A DNA stretch of 64,000 bases, from contig NC_057917.1 of NCBI RefSeq assembly GCF_018873765.1, positions 56,602,464 to 56,666,463 on the forward strand, written 5' to 3'. Position numbers and translations under genes: made by a program. A model generated the notes under the pieces. That model was given only the letters and a program-made list of their open reading frames with translations, ran no database searches and was not told the origin of the DNA. Below are positions 35,827-47,670 of this stretch, in pieces. Each line of letters starts with the position of its first letter. The first letter of the stretch is position 1. This stretch comes from Telopea speciosissima (lineage: Eukaryota; Streptophyta; Magnoliopsida; Proteales; Proteaceae).

Positions 35827-36855
35827 TTGAATCTGAAGATCCAAAAAATTTTAAAAAGTTCAGAAGAAACTAATTCCAAAAACGAAACAAAGCAGTGACA
35901 CAGAAATTAGAAATGAAGAATCAGGAGTTGAGATTGGAAAAAAGAAGAAGGGATAATCAGAACCTAACTCCGGTTGCGACTTGTGCTTGTGCCGTTGCCG
36001 GTTACCGAATGCCGGTGCTGCCGAGTGACCTTGAGCCCTTGAGCTTTGAGGCTTGATTGCTTGAACAGTTGAACTCTTGAAGCTTGAGTGTCGTTGAGTG
36101 ACTGAGGACTGAGGAGTGACGCCGCCGCTGCCGCTGCTGCCGCCGCTGATCCCCTATGATCTACGGTGTCTTTTTTTTGTGATTTGATCCCCTATGAACA
36201 AACGTAATCAAATGCATAATAGACTGAAAAAAACCATTTGGTTCAAGTGTACGAGACGAGATCAAAAAGTGATCCAGTGAAAACTTAAAAAAGACAGCAA
36301 GAGATTTAAGAATTCTCAATTGGAAAACAAAAATGCAGGTACAAGAAAGAAATGTCGATTCAGAGGTGAATTCTCCAGATCTGAATCGACACCGTAGATT
36401 GTTAAAGATCGTTCAATACAGAAAGAACCAAAAAATAAATAAATAAATTTGTAAATATTGTCGGAGTCTCGGAGATATAGGGTTTCTCAGAAGTGGGTAA
36501 AAAAAAGGGATAATCAAAAAGAAGTTCAAAATTTGAATATGAAGATCCAAAAAAATTAAAAAAAAAGAAGTTCAGAAGAAACTAATTCCAAAAACAAAAC
36601 AAAGCAGTGACACAGAAAATAGAAATGAAGAATCAAGAGTTGAAATTGGAAAAAAAGAAGAAGGGATAATCAGAACCTACCTCCGGTTGCGACTTGCGCT
36701 TGTGTCGTTGCCGGTTGCCGAATTCTGGTGCTGCCGAGTGACCTTGAGCCCTTGAGCCTTGAGGCTTGATTGCTTGAACAGTTTAACTCTTGAAGCTTGA
36801 GTGTCGTTGAGTGACTGAGGAAGTGAGGAGTGACGCCGCTGCCGCCGCTGAGAGT
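35827..36855. repeat. Direct duplication of a 320-bp segment in the hAT leader
   Basis: Copy 1 is 35827-36150 and copy 2 is 36534-36855, about 90 % alike. Both carry CAGAAGAAACTAATTCCAAA and TGCCGAGTGACCTTGAGCCC, and end in GCCGCCGCTG-type triplet tracts. They lie upstream of the transposase and may hold duplicated promoter or first-exon sequence. Confidence 0.85.
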
Positions 36856-37190
36856 CGAGAATAGAGAACTCGAGACGAGAGAGGAGAGACTGAGGGAGTG
36901 AAAGAGATTAGGCCATTAGGGCATTTAGGGGGGAGTCAGTGATTTTCGGGTCTAACAGTTCGGGTTTGCGGTGCACCGTCGGTCTAGCCCGGACCAAACC
37001 GAACCCGGTTGATCTCTGGATCCACAAACCGAACCCAAACCACTAAGGGATCGGTCCGGTGTGGTCTGGGCTCGTTCGGGCCGGTTTCAGCGGGTCGGGC
37101 TGGGTATTGACACCCCTAATTGTAATAGGACCCCATGTCCTCCCTCAGGGTCCATTTGGATGCAATGGAAATTATAAAGGAAGGAATGGG

Positions 37191-38349
37191 TAAGGGTCTC
37201 AATTCCAGGCCCGGCCCGACAGAATCGATTGAGCCTGCCCAACTAAAGCTCGGCCCGGCCTGGCCCGTTTATTAAACATGTCGGGCTTAAGCCCGACACG
37301 TTTAGTAAGCGGGCGGTCCCGGTGTAGGGTTTTAGCCAGTTGGGCGCCCAACCGGACCGATCAATTCCAGACCCGTCCGGTAACAGTCCGACCTCCCCTT
37401 CCCTCTCTCGGTCTCCCTAGGTGTCCTATCTCATCAATCAAAAGTAAACCAAAGCATGGATTCTTCATTCAAAGAACAAAAATCATAATTTCTGAATTTA
37501 AATTTTTGTTTAACTGCTTTGACTATTGGTTCCTATCTATGTCATCATCCACTCATGGGCTTTGCCATCTTCCATTGATGTTCTGTTTTGGACATCTGAA
37601 GAGAGGATCCAAGCAGCAAAGCAGGGACGTGCACCTATGTATTAGAAGATGAAAGTAGTTGGGGAGGGGGGAGTTATATTCTTCTCATTCTCATGGATAC
37701 ATTTGAATGTATTAAATTAGGAAGACATACTAAGAGGCTTTCTTTAATTTGTAGGGGTGGGGGTGGAAGGGAAGTCCGTCCTACTGCAAAGCATCTTCCT
37801 TCTTGTTGTACAACGGTACAACCTTCAAATTGATCCTACCCAGACATTTAAACTAGGAGCCACTTCCATGTTTAACAATTGGGACATAGAAGTTGACACC
37901 ATCATGGTATGTGCCTAACTATTGCTGCTGCTGCAACTACTATACTTATGCTACAACAGAAATGTATATACAACAATTACTCACTTGCAGGCACAAAAAT
38001 ATGAGTAATTTGTATGTCCAGCCTTCACATTAGCCACTCCATTTTAATAAGCCCATTATATTCAAAATTGACTTGATCAAGATGAAATGGGTCGAAATGG
38101 ACAGCTTGAATGGTGCTTCTCATTTTTGGATTTTTTCTTTAGCCCTCTGTGGCTACACCGTTAGAGCCCGAGTATGGCCTGTTTAGAGTTAAACATTCAC
38201 ACAACCCGTTTATGGTCCGATTATAGCAGCCCAATTTCGATCGAAACCCAACCTAGCCCGACCAAGCCCAACCAGGCCTGGCCCGAAAACTTAAAGGGGC
38301 AGTCACGGTGCAGGCTTTTAGCACCGGTCCTGACCGGTTGACACCCCTA
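37191..38349. mobile_element. hAT-type non-autonomous element, 1,159 bp
   Basis: Starts TAAGGGTCTCAATTCC and ends CCGGTTGACACCCCTA, flanked by the exact 8-bp duplication GGAATGGG (37183-37190 and 38350-38357). The ends are GGCCCGGCCC-rich like other members. The centre (about 37440-38150) is unrelated, unrecognised sequence, possibly a captured or nested piece. Its left duplication lies 56 bp past that of the 5.4-kb hAT element. Confidence 0.8.
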
Positions 38350-38357
38350 GGAATGGG

Positions 38358-39940
38358 TCCCATGACCAAATGTTATTATATTGTCCGATTAGGTAAGCCC
38401 ATTTACTCCGATTATAGATCGTTTTTGGCCCATTTAAGGACCGTTTTATAGTCCAATTAATCAATTAGCCTATTTAAAGTCCGATTATGAACCAATAACC
38501 AATCGACCAATTGAATAAAAACATGTCCATGCCCTAACCTACAAGCCCTGGTTATCTAAACGGTTGGAAACAATGCATGACCTTAAACCTTAAACTGGTG
38601 GTGACCGATTAGGCCCGATCGATTGACACCCCTAATTTGAGGAACCCCAGTGTTGAACATAGAAGTTGATTAGGACCAAACCCATCAAATTTGAAATTTC
38701 GACCAAAAAATCCGACCCAAGGACCACACACTCACAACATGATTGGTTAAAATTTCCCATGTTTAAATAAACTCGTCGACAATGCTACAAGGCACAAGGA
38801 GTAGGGCTGAAACAGAGTCGAGTTGGGTTAGGCTTTATAAAACCCTAGGCCAACCCTGAGTCCTCTTAACTGGGCCTAAGCCCAACCCGACCCTGACTCA
38901 GGGCTTGGACCTGCCCTAAGGGTCAGGTCGGGCTGACCCTGACTCAGGGCATGGACTGAACTGGGCCGAGGAGAAAATGATCAATTTTACGTAAAATAAC
39001 ACTATAATGAAATGTATTATACTATTATATCACTTATTATCTTCAATATATAATATATTATATACTTAAATGTGGATGATATTTAAAGTTTATAATATAT
39101 AAATTATAACAATATAATTTAAAATAGGATCGGTCCAGGCCGAGGCCTAGACCTTAACCCGACCTGTTTCTGACTTAGAACTAGATATTTCTAGCCCTAC
39201 CAACCCTTAGGGTCAACCTATCTCAGCCTAGGCTCTCTTCGGAATCAGGGCGGGTTCGGACCGACGCTGCCAAACTTCACCCGTCAGGGGGTGGGGAATA
39301 TTTTGCTCTAACGCGTCTCCGAATTCCAAGAAACCGCTTATTATATCTCAGCGCCTACCATGTCTATCGGCCCGCAACATCATTCTGATCATTCTCCTCC
39401 CGACCTCCTCTCGAGCATGCTTCTTCTTGAAAGGCTCCCTAACATTTTCATCCTCATAAAGACAAATGGAAAACCTTCGTTTCCATGAAAAGAACATTAC
39501 AAATTTTCTGTACTAAATAAACAATTGGGAAAAGTTTTCATTAACCTAAGAGGCTTTAGAAATCAATTTCCAATCTAAATTCTCAAATCGTTCAAACTTC
39601 AGGGACCTAGAATTTCCAAGAAAGAAAAGAATAAAAACCTAAGACAAAGGATTCATCTCTCATCAAATCAGATCAAATCAATTCAATGTAGAGTCTAAAA
39701 GGGAAGCAACTCAGCAAGCTTCTGTGTTTACTCTTTCTTGTGATTTCTTCTTCCTTCTCATCATCATCTGTTACAATGCTGATAACATGACGGACTATTT
39801 TTGTCGTCCCCATCACATCATAGTAGAGGAATCCAATAGAATTGTATGGAAAACCAACCAAACGGTAGACAACAACAGCATTGTATCTCAGAAATCAGAA
39901 TACTCCACCTTTATCTTGTGTGAGCGGCAGATAGAGAGAG
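38358..39940. other. Intergenic; further hAT-type remnants and upstream region of the next gene
   Basis: A hAT-type right end ATTGACACCCCTA at about 38620-38632 has no matching left end. A GGGTTAGGC/AACCCGACC-rich remnant runs from 38811 (TAGGGCTGAAAC) to about 39200 (TTCTAGCCCTA) without target duplication. From 39260 to 39940 no repeat is recognised; this should include the promoter of the following gene. Confidence 0.45.
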
Positions 39941-40315
39941 ATGCAAGCTCACAATCGGATTTCGAGTAGTGGTCACAACACTCCGTCACCTCCAACGTCG
40001 CCATTGCGATCGCCGAGGTACCGGTCCGGCAAGGGGAAGGGAGGGCGGTTTCCCTCGGGGCAGCAGCCAAGGACTCTCGCGCAGAGACTCGCGTGGATCA
40101 TACTCTCCGTTCTCCTTCGTCGACAGGGTGTTTTCCTCTTCGCTCCTCTCATTTACATCTCAGGAATGCTGCTTTACATGGGTACAGTCTCCTTCGATGT
40201 GGTTCCACACGTTAAGCCTCGCCCTCCCCCTGGTTCTGTCTACCGCAGCCCCCAGCTCTACGAGAAGCTTCGTCCTGAGATGGATTCTGATAATTCTTCC
40301 TCTTCCGCCGATGGG
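39941..40315 (+). CDS. First exon of a type II membrane protein, plant O-fucosyltransferase-like
   Basis: The exon encodes 125 aa and ends in phase 0 at a GTTAGT donor. It opens MQAHNRISSSGHNTPSPPTS, then a basic stretch (RYRSGKGKGGRF). One membrane anchor follows (about residues 50-85: LAWIILSVLLRRQGVFLFAP, then LIYISGMLLYMG). A stem has RPPPGSVYRSPQLYEKLRPE, which I recall from the N-terminus of plant O-fucosyltransferase-family (GT106) Golgi proteins. The expected catalytic exons are not found anywhere to the right in the window. Either the first intron exceeds 23 kb, filled by transposons, or the gene is cut off. The upstream ATG at 39724 belongs to an unrelated frame. Family call by memory only. 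Confidence 0.6.
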
Positions 40316-41690
40316 GTTAGTTCTTCTTCTTCTTTTCTTAAAATTAGGCCTTTTCGGTACCAACAGTAAGTTAATATTTTCTTTTTGGTTTTTATAGTTC
40401 TTGGAACTGGACTAAAGATTAAGATTGTGTGCTTATCTCTTCTATTAATTTGTATAGAAATGATTAAATTTCCTTGTTTTAGCTCTTTGAAATCGCTAGA
40501 CAGACCATTGTAACAGTAGATTTGGAATATATCTGAACAATGAGCTACTAAGCTGCAAAATGTCTGTTCATAACAAAAAAAAGGGGGGGGGGGTGATGTT
40601 TTTCTTTTAATTTTCTTGAAGTTAAAGATGTCATTGACTGAGAACCTGGGATCACTCCAAACCAATATTTCTTCTTCGTCTTTTTTCCCTTCTCACTGGT
40701 TTTGTGTGGGTCTCCACTAAGAAGTGACGACAACATATTGAGATTCTCATTCGGTGATTGGGGAGGTAGGTGGTGGGTCAATTGCCAGCATTTTCTTTCA
40801 CAAAGTTATCCAGTTCCCGCTCCTTCAAGCGTTCTTCTAGTAAAAAACCAAAATGGCAAAACATCATAATGCTTGAGAATATAAAGGGGAATGAATGGAT
40901 GGAAGATGAATTTTCATTACACATGATGTGCCACCTTGATCAAACGGCAAACGACTACATCAAAATGGAGAATGTTGGGGTGCCATACTATTCAACTGCC
41001 TATCTTATTTGGTTTTTGACACATGGTTAGTGAACCCTTTTGATTCCTGCTGCTACTTCAGCATCCCCTGTTTTTTTATGATCTCTCTATACACTTTATT
41101 ATAGCAATTTCTTTGCCCTCTGTTAATGTCTATGTTGAATACTTATTCAAAATATTGTCAAGGTATTGTTCTGCATTTTGAAGTCCCTTACTGTTCGGGG
41201 CACCTCTTGCCATCTATAGGGTTGTGAAGCAAATATGGAAAATTTGATGGATAATCAGCATCTTGTAAAAAAAAAACAGATAAAGGGTAAAATCTAGAAA
41301 TATATAGGGAAACTTGTTTACACCAATTTTGCAATAGAATCCAAATTGGGCTCCAAACATAGAGAGAAAGCCATGAGTTTCTTAGGAATGTGAAACATGT
41401 GGACCAGGTGAAAGCAGTACTCCGTGAGCCATTAGGGCATGATGAAATATCACACAACATGATTGAAGGATGACAGTTCTTGCTAAACCTATAAAACCCA
41501 CCTTACTAGTCTTGATATTACTTTTACAGATATTTTTGCCCCTACAAAGTCATGGTCTGCATCTCCAGCTGGACTCAATAATGCCATTAACAATTTTACT
41601 CCACCATGTTCAGCGACCTTCTCAACATTTCAGAAAGTAAAGACCCCCCAAAAAATAATTCTGGAAGACTTAAAGCAAAAACAGCAACCA
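40316..41690. other. Probable first intron of the O-fucosyltransferase-like gene, left part
   Basis: AT-rich with pyrimidine runs and an A8G10 junction near 40577-40594. No exon or defined element is recognised. Confidence 0.4.
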
Positions 41691-41693
41691 TTT

Positions 41694-42060
41694 GATACAA
41701 GGCCTAACCTATGCATGTCTTCTTCACCACTTCTCCTAGAGTCATTTTAGGTCTGCCCCTGGCTCTTTTAGCTCCTTCAATCTGAGACAAATCACTCCTC
41801 AGTACTGGAGCATCCAAAGGCCTCCGTTGAACATGGCCATGCCACATCAAACAACTTTCTTGTAGCTTATCATGTATTGGAGCTACTCCCAAATCAGCTC
41901 TAATATGATTATTCTATACTTTATCCTTCCTAGTTTTGCCACACATCCATCTTAAGATCCTCATCTCAGCTACACTGAATTTTTCTATATGGTGTTTCTT
42001 AACTGCCCAAAATTATGCACCATCATACATCATAGCCGGTCGTATGACTAACCAACAAAA
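41694..42060 (-). mobile_element. RTE-type LINE 3' fragment
   Basis: The minus strand reads SCLMWHGHVQRRPLDAPVLR and RARGRPKMTLGEVVKKT, the conserved C-terminal end of RTE-clade LINE proteins. It matches the same part of the longer copy at 50.96-54.33 kb. Truncated at both ends. Confidence 0.75.
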
Positions 42061-42866
42061 TTTTCCTTTATAAGTTTTAGAAGACTTAAAGCTAAAGCGA
42101 GGATGAAAAACTCATTGGCATGATGAATGTTGTGAGTTGAAGTTGGAAGATGTCAACTTTCAGAAGTAAAGTGACAAAAACATTTATCAACTTCTATAAG
42201 GAACATCCTATGAAAGAGAGCCCGTAAAGCATTATAGGTAACTGGGTAAGTCCTAAGCTGTACCTCCTAGCAAGGAATAACTATTTCCTGTGAAGGATTC
42301 TTGGCCAAATGCAAAGAATAACAAGAGACTATTTTAGGAAATGTAGTTTCACTACTCGCTATTTCATATAGACTTGGTTATTGATGAGTTTACATGGAGG
42401 ATCTTTCTTCCATTATTTTCCTTCGTTGAAATGCCTTGTCGTGAAGTTGATTATGTTTTTCTTTATGTATATTACCGATCATGATTGAATATTTGTGTCC
42501 CCCTCCTTTATATGTTTCTTTTTGTTTCTGTGCCAGCTTTTATTTATACGTTAGGTTGCTATGATTACTTTCTTATCTTCTATTAATGCAAGTTATTGAC
42601 ATTACTGTAGTTAGCAACAGTGTGGAAACACTCTTATAAAGGTGGTGTGTGGAGACCGTGTCTAAACAAGAGCATGGGGGGTATGAATTCCATACTTGAA
42701 TGTATATATATATTTGCACTATTTTTGTTTAGAATACATTTTTTTAACTGTATTTGTAATTGATTAAGTTGTAGCAGGGGCTACTTGATAGATAATGTAG
42801 CTTAATTTTATTTTTCAATGTAGTCAGTGGTTCTACAATTCTTTCTCTTCTTGTTCTGATGGATAT
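42061..42866. other. Unassigned spacer left of the Copia fossil
   Basis: No gene or repeat recognised. Confidence 0.35.
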
Positions 42867-43137
42867 TGTAGAAATTAGTGAATGGCTTGATTGATCAATG
42901 AGATCAGCCAAGCTCTCTATTTATAATAATAATAATAAAAGAGATTACAAAGGGAAACACTGTTCACATGAACAGTGTCACAGCCCAAATATAACTCTAA
43001 TTTTAACTAGTTAAATAGAGCTAGAATAGAACTAGGAAAGGGAAAATAACTAAAATAGAAATAACACCCCATGGGTCGATCTTATATCATGGATCGACCC
43101 ATGTCACACGTAATACCCAAATACCCATATTCCAACA
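42867..43137 (-). repeat. Copia fossil LTR (left; 3' LTR of the element)
   Basis: A 271-bp LTR. It contains an (AAT)n tract near 42925 and two inverted repeats: ACACTGTTCA paired across 42958-42980, and CATGGGTCGATC paired with GATCGACCCATG near 43070-43105. Confidence 0.9.
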
Positions 43138-44700
43138 CTCCCCCTCTAGTTGGTGCGTAGATATCAATCATGCCCAACTTGCACACTAGAGGTTGAAAAA
43201 CTTTTCCACTTAAGCCTTTGGTGAACACATCAGCCAACTGTTCCCCAGATTGCACATAAGGAACACAAACCGTCCCATTATCCAGATTTTCCTTGATAAA
43301 ATGACGATCAATTTCAATATGTTTCATCCTATCATGCTGCATTGGATTATGGGCAATGCTTATTGCTGATTTACTGTCGCAGTAGAGTCGCATAGGCAGA
43401 GTAATAGGAATACTCAAATCTTGTAACAAAGTCTTGAGCCACAATAGTTCACAAATACCAAGAGCCATAGCTTTAAATTCAGCCTCTGCACTAGAACGGG
43501 CTACCACTATTTGCTTCTTGCTGCGCCATGTAACACAATTTCCACCCACAAATGTACAGTAACCTGTGGTGGATTTTTGATAATGGGAACCAGCCCAATC
43601 TAAGTCGGTGTAGGCCTCAATCTGTAGATGATCATGACTAGAGAATAATACTCCTTTACCAGGAGCCGACTTCAAGTATCTCAAAATCCTGAATACTGCT
43701 TCCAGATGATTAGACCGGGGATCATGCATAAATTGACTGATAAGACTCACAGCATTGGCAATATCAGGCCTAGTGTGAGATAAATAAATTAGTCGCCCAA
43801 CTAGCCTCTGATATCTCCCTTTGTCCACTGGTTCACCATCAGTGTCTCGGAAACTGCTTCCAGATGATTAGACCGGGGATCATGCATAAATTGACTGATA
43901 AGACTCACAGCATAGGCAATATCAGGCCTAGTGTGAGATAAATAAATTAGTCGCCCAACTAGCCTTCGATATCTCCCTTTGTCCACTGGTTCACCATCAG
44001 TGTCTCGGAAACGAGCATTTGCCTCAATGGGAGTATCCACAGGAGAACAGCCTAACATGCCAGTTTCAGAAAGAAGATCTAGAGTATACTTGCGTTGAGA
44101 TAAGAACAGCCCTTGAGAAGAATGGGCGACTTCAATCCCTAGAAAATAGCGAAGTATGCCTAAATCCTTAATCTCAAATTCCTTGGCCAAATAATTCTTC
44201 AACTTGGAAATTTCAGTAGGGTTATTTCCAGTTACAATTATATCATCGACATGTACTAGGAGGAGAGTAATAATGCTGCCCGATGTCTTGATAAATAAAG
44301 TGTAATCTGCATTGCTTTGTTTATAACCAAATGTCAACATCGCTGTCTGAAAACGACCAACCCATGCACGTGGTGATTGTTTTAGACCATACAACGCACG
44401 CTTAAGTTTACAAACCTTGCCATGAGTTGCACCAGATGAGAGAACCCAGGAGGGACATCCATATATACCTCTTCCTCTAATTCACCATGGAGGAAGGCAT
44501 TTTTAATATCAAGCTGCTGTAGACTCCATCCTAAGTTCACAGCACAAGAGAGAATTACCCTGATAGTGTTCATTTTGGCAACAGGTGCAAAAGTCTCCAA
44601 ATAATCTATCCCATATGTCTGAGTAAATTCGCGAGCAACCAGCCTTGCTTTAAAACGATCAACAGTTCCATCAGCTTTTTTGTTTAATTACAAAGACCTA
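43082..44700 (-). other. Copia fossil: reverse transcriptase and RNase H region
   Basis: Recognisable Copia motifs include [34 protein letters not shown] and RHFIKENLDNGTV. Decayed, part of the element above. Confidence 0.85.
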
Positions 44701-46700
44701 CTTGCAGCCAATAGTCTTCTTTTGTGGTGGAAGTGTGACAAGATCCCATGTACCACTCTTCTTTAGAGCTAGCATTTCTTCGATCATGGCCTCCTTCCAC
44801 CTAGTATCTGCAAATGCCTCCTGCCAAGTCTGTGGTATGGAAACAGAGGATAAAGAGGAAACAAAAGCATGAAGTAATGGGGATAAAGATTCATACGAAA
44901 CAACCTGTGATATTGGATGTTGCGTACAAGACCTTTTTCCCTTTCTAAGAGCAATGGGTAGATCAAATGATGGATCCGAAGTAATAGGAGAAGTAGCAGC
45001 ATCTAAAGGATTAGAAATATTACCAGAGGAGGTGTCATTTGATCCTGGGTCAGAGGACAACTCTTGGTCTGGTAATGCTGCAGTGGTGGGCTGTTGTTGC
45101 CCTTTTTTCTTTCGATAATACTGCTGTGTGAAATCTTTCACTGGCTGTACCTGCTGCTCCCCTTGAACATCATTATCTAAAGGTACATGATAGTCATCAA
45201 TAGGTTCATGTAGAGGAGGAATGGGAATCGGCACTTCTTCTAGAGTAGGAATGGACTCCCCCCGAAGAGGTGCCGAAGATGGAAAGAAAGCCACGGCCTC
45301 ATGAAAAACGACATCCATGGAAACAAAAACACGACGAGATGTAGGATGATAACATTTATACCCTTTTTGGGTGGGAGAATAACCAATGAAAATACAGCGG
45401 AGACCGCGGGGATCAAGTTTGCCATGGGCATAGTGGTTTCGAACAAAACAAACACCCAAAAATTTTAGGAGGAATAATATAAGAAGAAGACCCCTTCAAA
45501 AGATCAAGAGGAGATTTATAGTCAAGTACCCGAGAGGGCATCCGATTGATAAGATAAGCAGCTGTTAAAATAGCCTTCCCCCAAAAATGAGAAGGAACAT
45601 GCATTTCAAACATAATAGAGCGAGCTACATCAAAAAGATGTCTATTTATGCGTTCAGCCACTCCATTTTGGGGTGGAGTGTCAACCCAACTGGTTTGATG
45701 AATAATACCCTGAGTAGCAAGAAATAATTGAAAGGCTCCATCTCAATATTCACGACCATTGTCACTCCTGAGAGTTTGAATGGTAGCTTGAAACTGAGTT
45801 TGAACCATGCTATAAAAGACTTTAAAACAGGAAAAAACTTCACTCTTGTGTCGCATTAAGTAAACCCAAGTGGTGCGTTGTGGCAATCAATAAAGGTGAC
45901 AAACCACTTAAAGTCAGAAACAGAAGAGGTACGTGAGGGACCCCAGACATCAGAATGAATCATAGAAAAAGGCTTAGAACATCTTTTATTTGAACTAGAA
46001 TAAACTGAACGAGTTTGTTTTGCAAAAACACAAGCCTCACATAATAAAGAGTGAGGGTTTCAATACTGAAATAAAACAGGAAAAATTTTAGCTAAGTTTC
46101 CTAAAGGTGGATGGCCCAGTCGACGATGCCATCGGTGCAATTCAGATAAATGATGTTCAGCAGAAGTAGCAGTAACAGCCTGGCCAGATATAGCATGAGA
46201 GATAAGATCATCGTCAAGCAAGTAGAGACCATCATGCATTTTACCAATTCCAATCGTTCTCCCTGTCCCCAAGTCCTGAAAGACACAATGTGAAGGATAA
46301 AAAATAGCTTTGCAATTGAGATCAGATGTCAAACTACTGATAGAAAGCAAATTAGAAGTTAACTTAGGAACATGTAAAACAGAGGACAAAGATAAAGAAA
46401 GAGAATAATGGATGGCTCCCTTCCCTGAGACAGAGGAAAGAGAACCATCGGCTATTTTAATTTTATCTTTGCCTGAACAAGGAGAATAACAAAAAAATAA
46501 ATTGGACTGACCAGTCATGTGGTCAGCGGCTCCGGAATCGATTATCCAAGGATGAGATAATGCCGAAGCACAATGACCAGCAAAAGAAATACCTGGTTTG
46601 GAGAAAACAAGGCTCGATTCAGAAGAGGGAACCACAGTCGAGGTAGAGGCAGGTGCAGATGAAGAGGCGAAGGTAGTCATCATACGACGAAAGGCAGCAA
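44700..46700 (-). other. Copia fossil: protease and integrase region
   Basis: WIIDSGAADHMTG is the aspartic protease neighbourhood, and LHRWHRRLGHPPLGNLAK marks the start of integrase. HFWGKAILTAAYLINRMPSR and RCIFIGYSPTQKGYKCYHP belong to its C-terminal part. Decayed. Confidence 0.8.
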
Positions 46701-46799
46701 GTTCCTCTGCAGAAAGTGTGGTAGTAGGGGCTGTTTCAGTAGCTTTAGAAAGATGGGCCTGTGTGCCACCACGACCACGGCCACGGCTTCGAGCACGAC

Positions 46800-47670
46800 C
46801 ACCACTACGACCATCAGAAGAGTCAGATGGCCGACCATGTAACTTCTAGCAAAAATCCACAGTATGTCGTTCCTTTCCACAATGAGTACATTTAAGAGGT
46901 TCCTTCTCAGACGAGGAACGTGTACTAGTACTAGAAGAGCCACCTTTAGAAGAAATTAAAGCAGATCTCTCTGGCTGTGTAGTTGGTAACATGGTGGAAC
47001 GACGAGTATCTTCCAATTGTATCATAGAGTGGGCTTGCTCCAAAGTGGGAAAAGGTGAACGACTCAGAACTTGAGACCGAAACTGATCATATTCCACATT
47101 AAGGCCAGTCAAGAAAGTGTATACTCTGAATTTATCCTCCCTAAGCTAAAATTTGGTAATATCAGAAGGACAATCAAGCTGAAAGTTATCATAATAGTCA
47201 AGCTCTTGCCACAGGCTACGGAGTTCACAGTAGTATTCAGATAAAGTAAGTTCACCCTGTTTGGTTGCATGGAGTTTTCGTTGAATATCATAAACTTGTG
47301 CATCATTCCCTACCTGGGAATAGGTACCGCTAGCAGCTTTCCAAATTTTTGCGGCTAAATCAAGTAGTGTATAGCCACGGGCAATGGATGGAGTCATTGC
47401 ACTAAGAAGAAAAGCCATAACAAGAGAGTTGCTGGAACTCCACTTGTCTTGTAATGTACCAGCTTCACTTGGTTTGACAGTGGTACCATATATATATCCC
47501 TTATAGCCCCTTGAATCAATGGAAAGAAACATTTGTGTAGACTAAAGTAAATAATTAGTGCCATCGAGCTTTATCGGGCTGACTGGAAAAGAGGGATAAT
47601 CATGATGGGTCCCTTGTGTAGAAGATTGGCCAATGTTGGTGGTAGCAGTGGATGCAGCTGAATCAGTCAT
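46800..47670 (-). other. Copia fossil: gag region
   Basis: A gag-like stretch (SEYYCELRSLWQELDYYD) and a CTHCGKERHTVDFC zinc-knuckle-like motif place this as gag. Decayed. Confidence 0.75.

Larger units (their letters stand above)
31683..37118 (-). mobile_element. hAT transposon with transposase gene, 5.4 kb
   Basis: The ends TAGGGGTGTCAACGGG and TATTGACACCCCTA are inverted repeats. An exact 8-bp duplication ATTGTAAT flanks it (31675-31682 and 37119-37126). It contains a hAT transposase on the minus strand, so the promoter side is the right end. Subterminal tandem repeats of about 75 bp lie at 31980-32170. A 320-bp leader segment is duplicated at 35827-36150 and 36534-36855. The sharp ends and duplication indicate one undisturbed insertion and make it a candidate source of transposase for the smaller relatives nearby. 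Confidence 0.9.

Noticed and set aside
37278-37652. 124-aa plus-strand frame inside the hAT-type element
   Set aside because: It starts in the GC-rich terminal repeat and shows no domain. A captured gene fragment could not be supported.
38811-39200. Complete hAT-type element
   Set aside because: Terminus-like ends TAGGGCTGAAAC and TTCTAGCCCTA are present, but flanking octamers do not match, so it is only listed as a remnant.
46598-46849. Plus-strand frame opposite the Copia protease/gag region
   Set aside because: It is an antisense shadow of the element.
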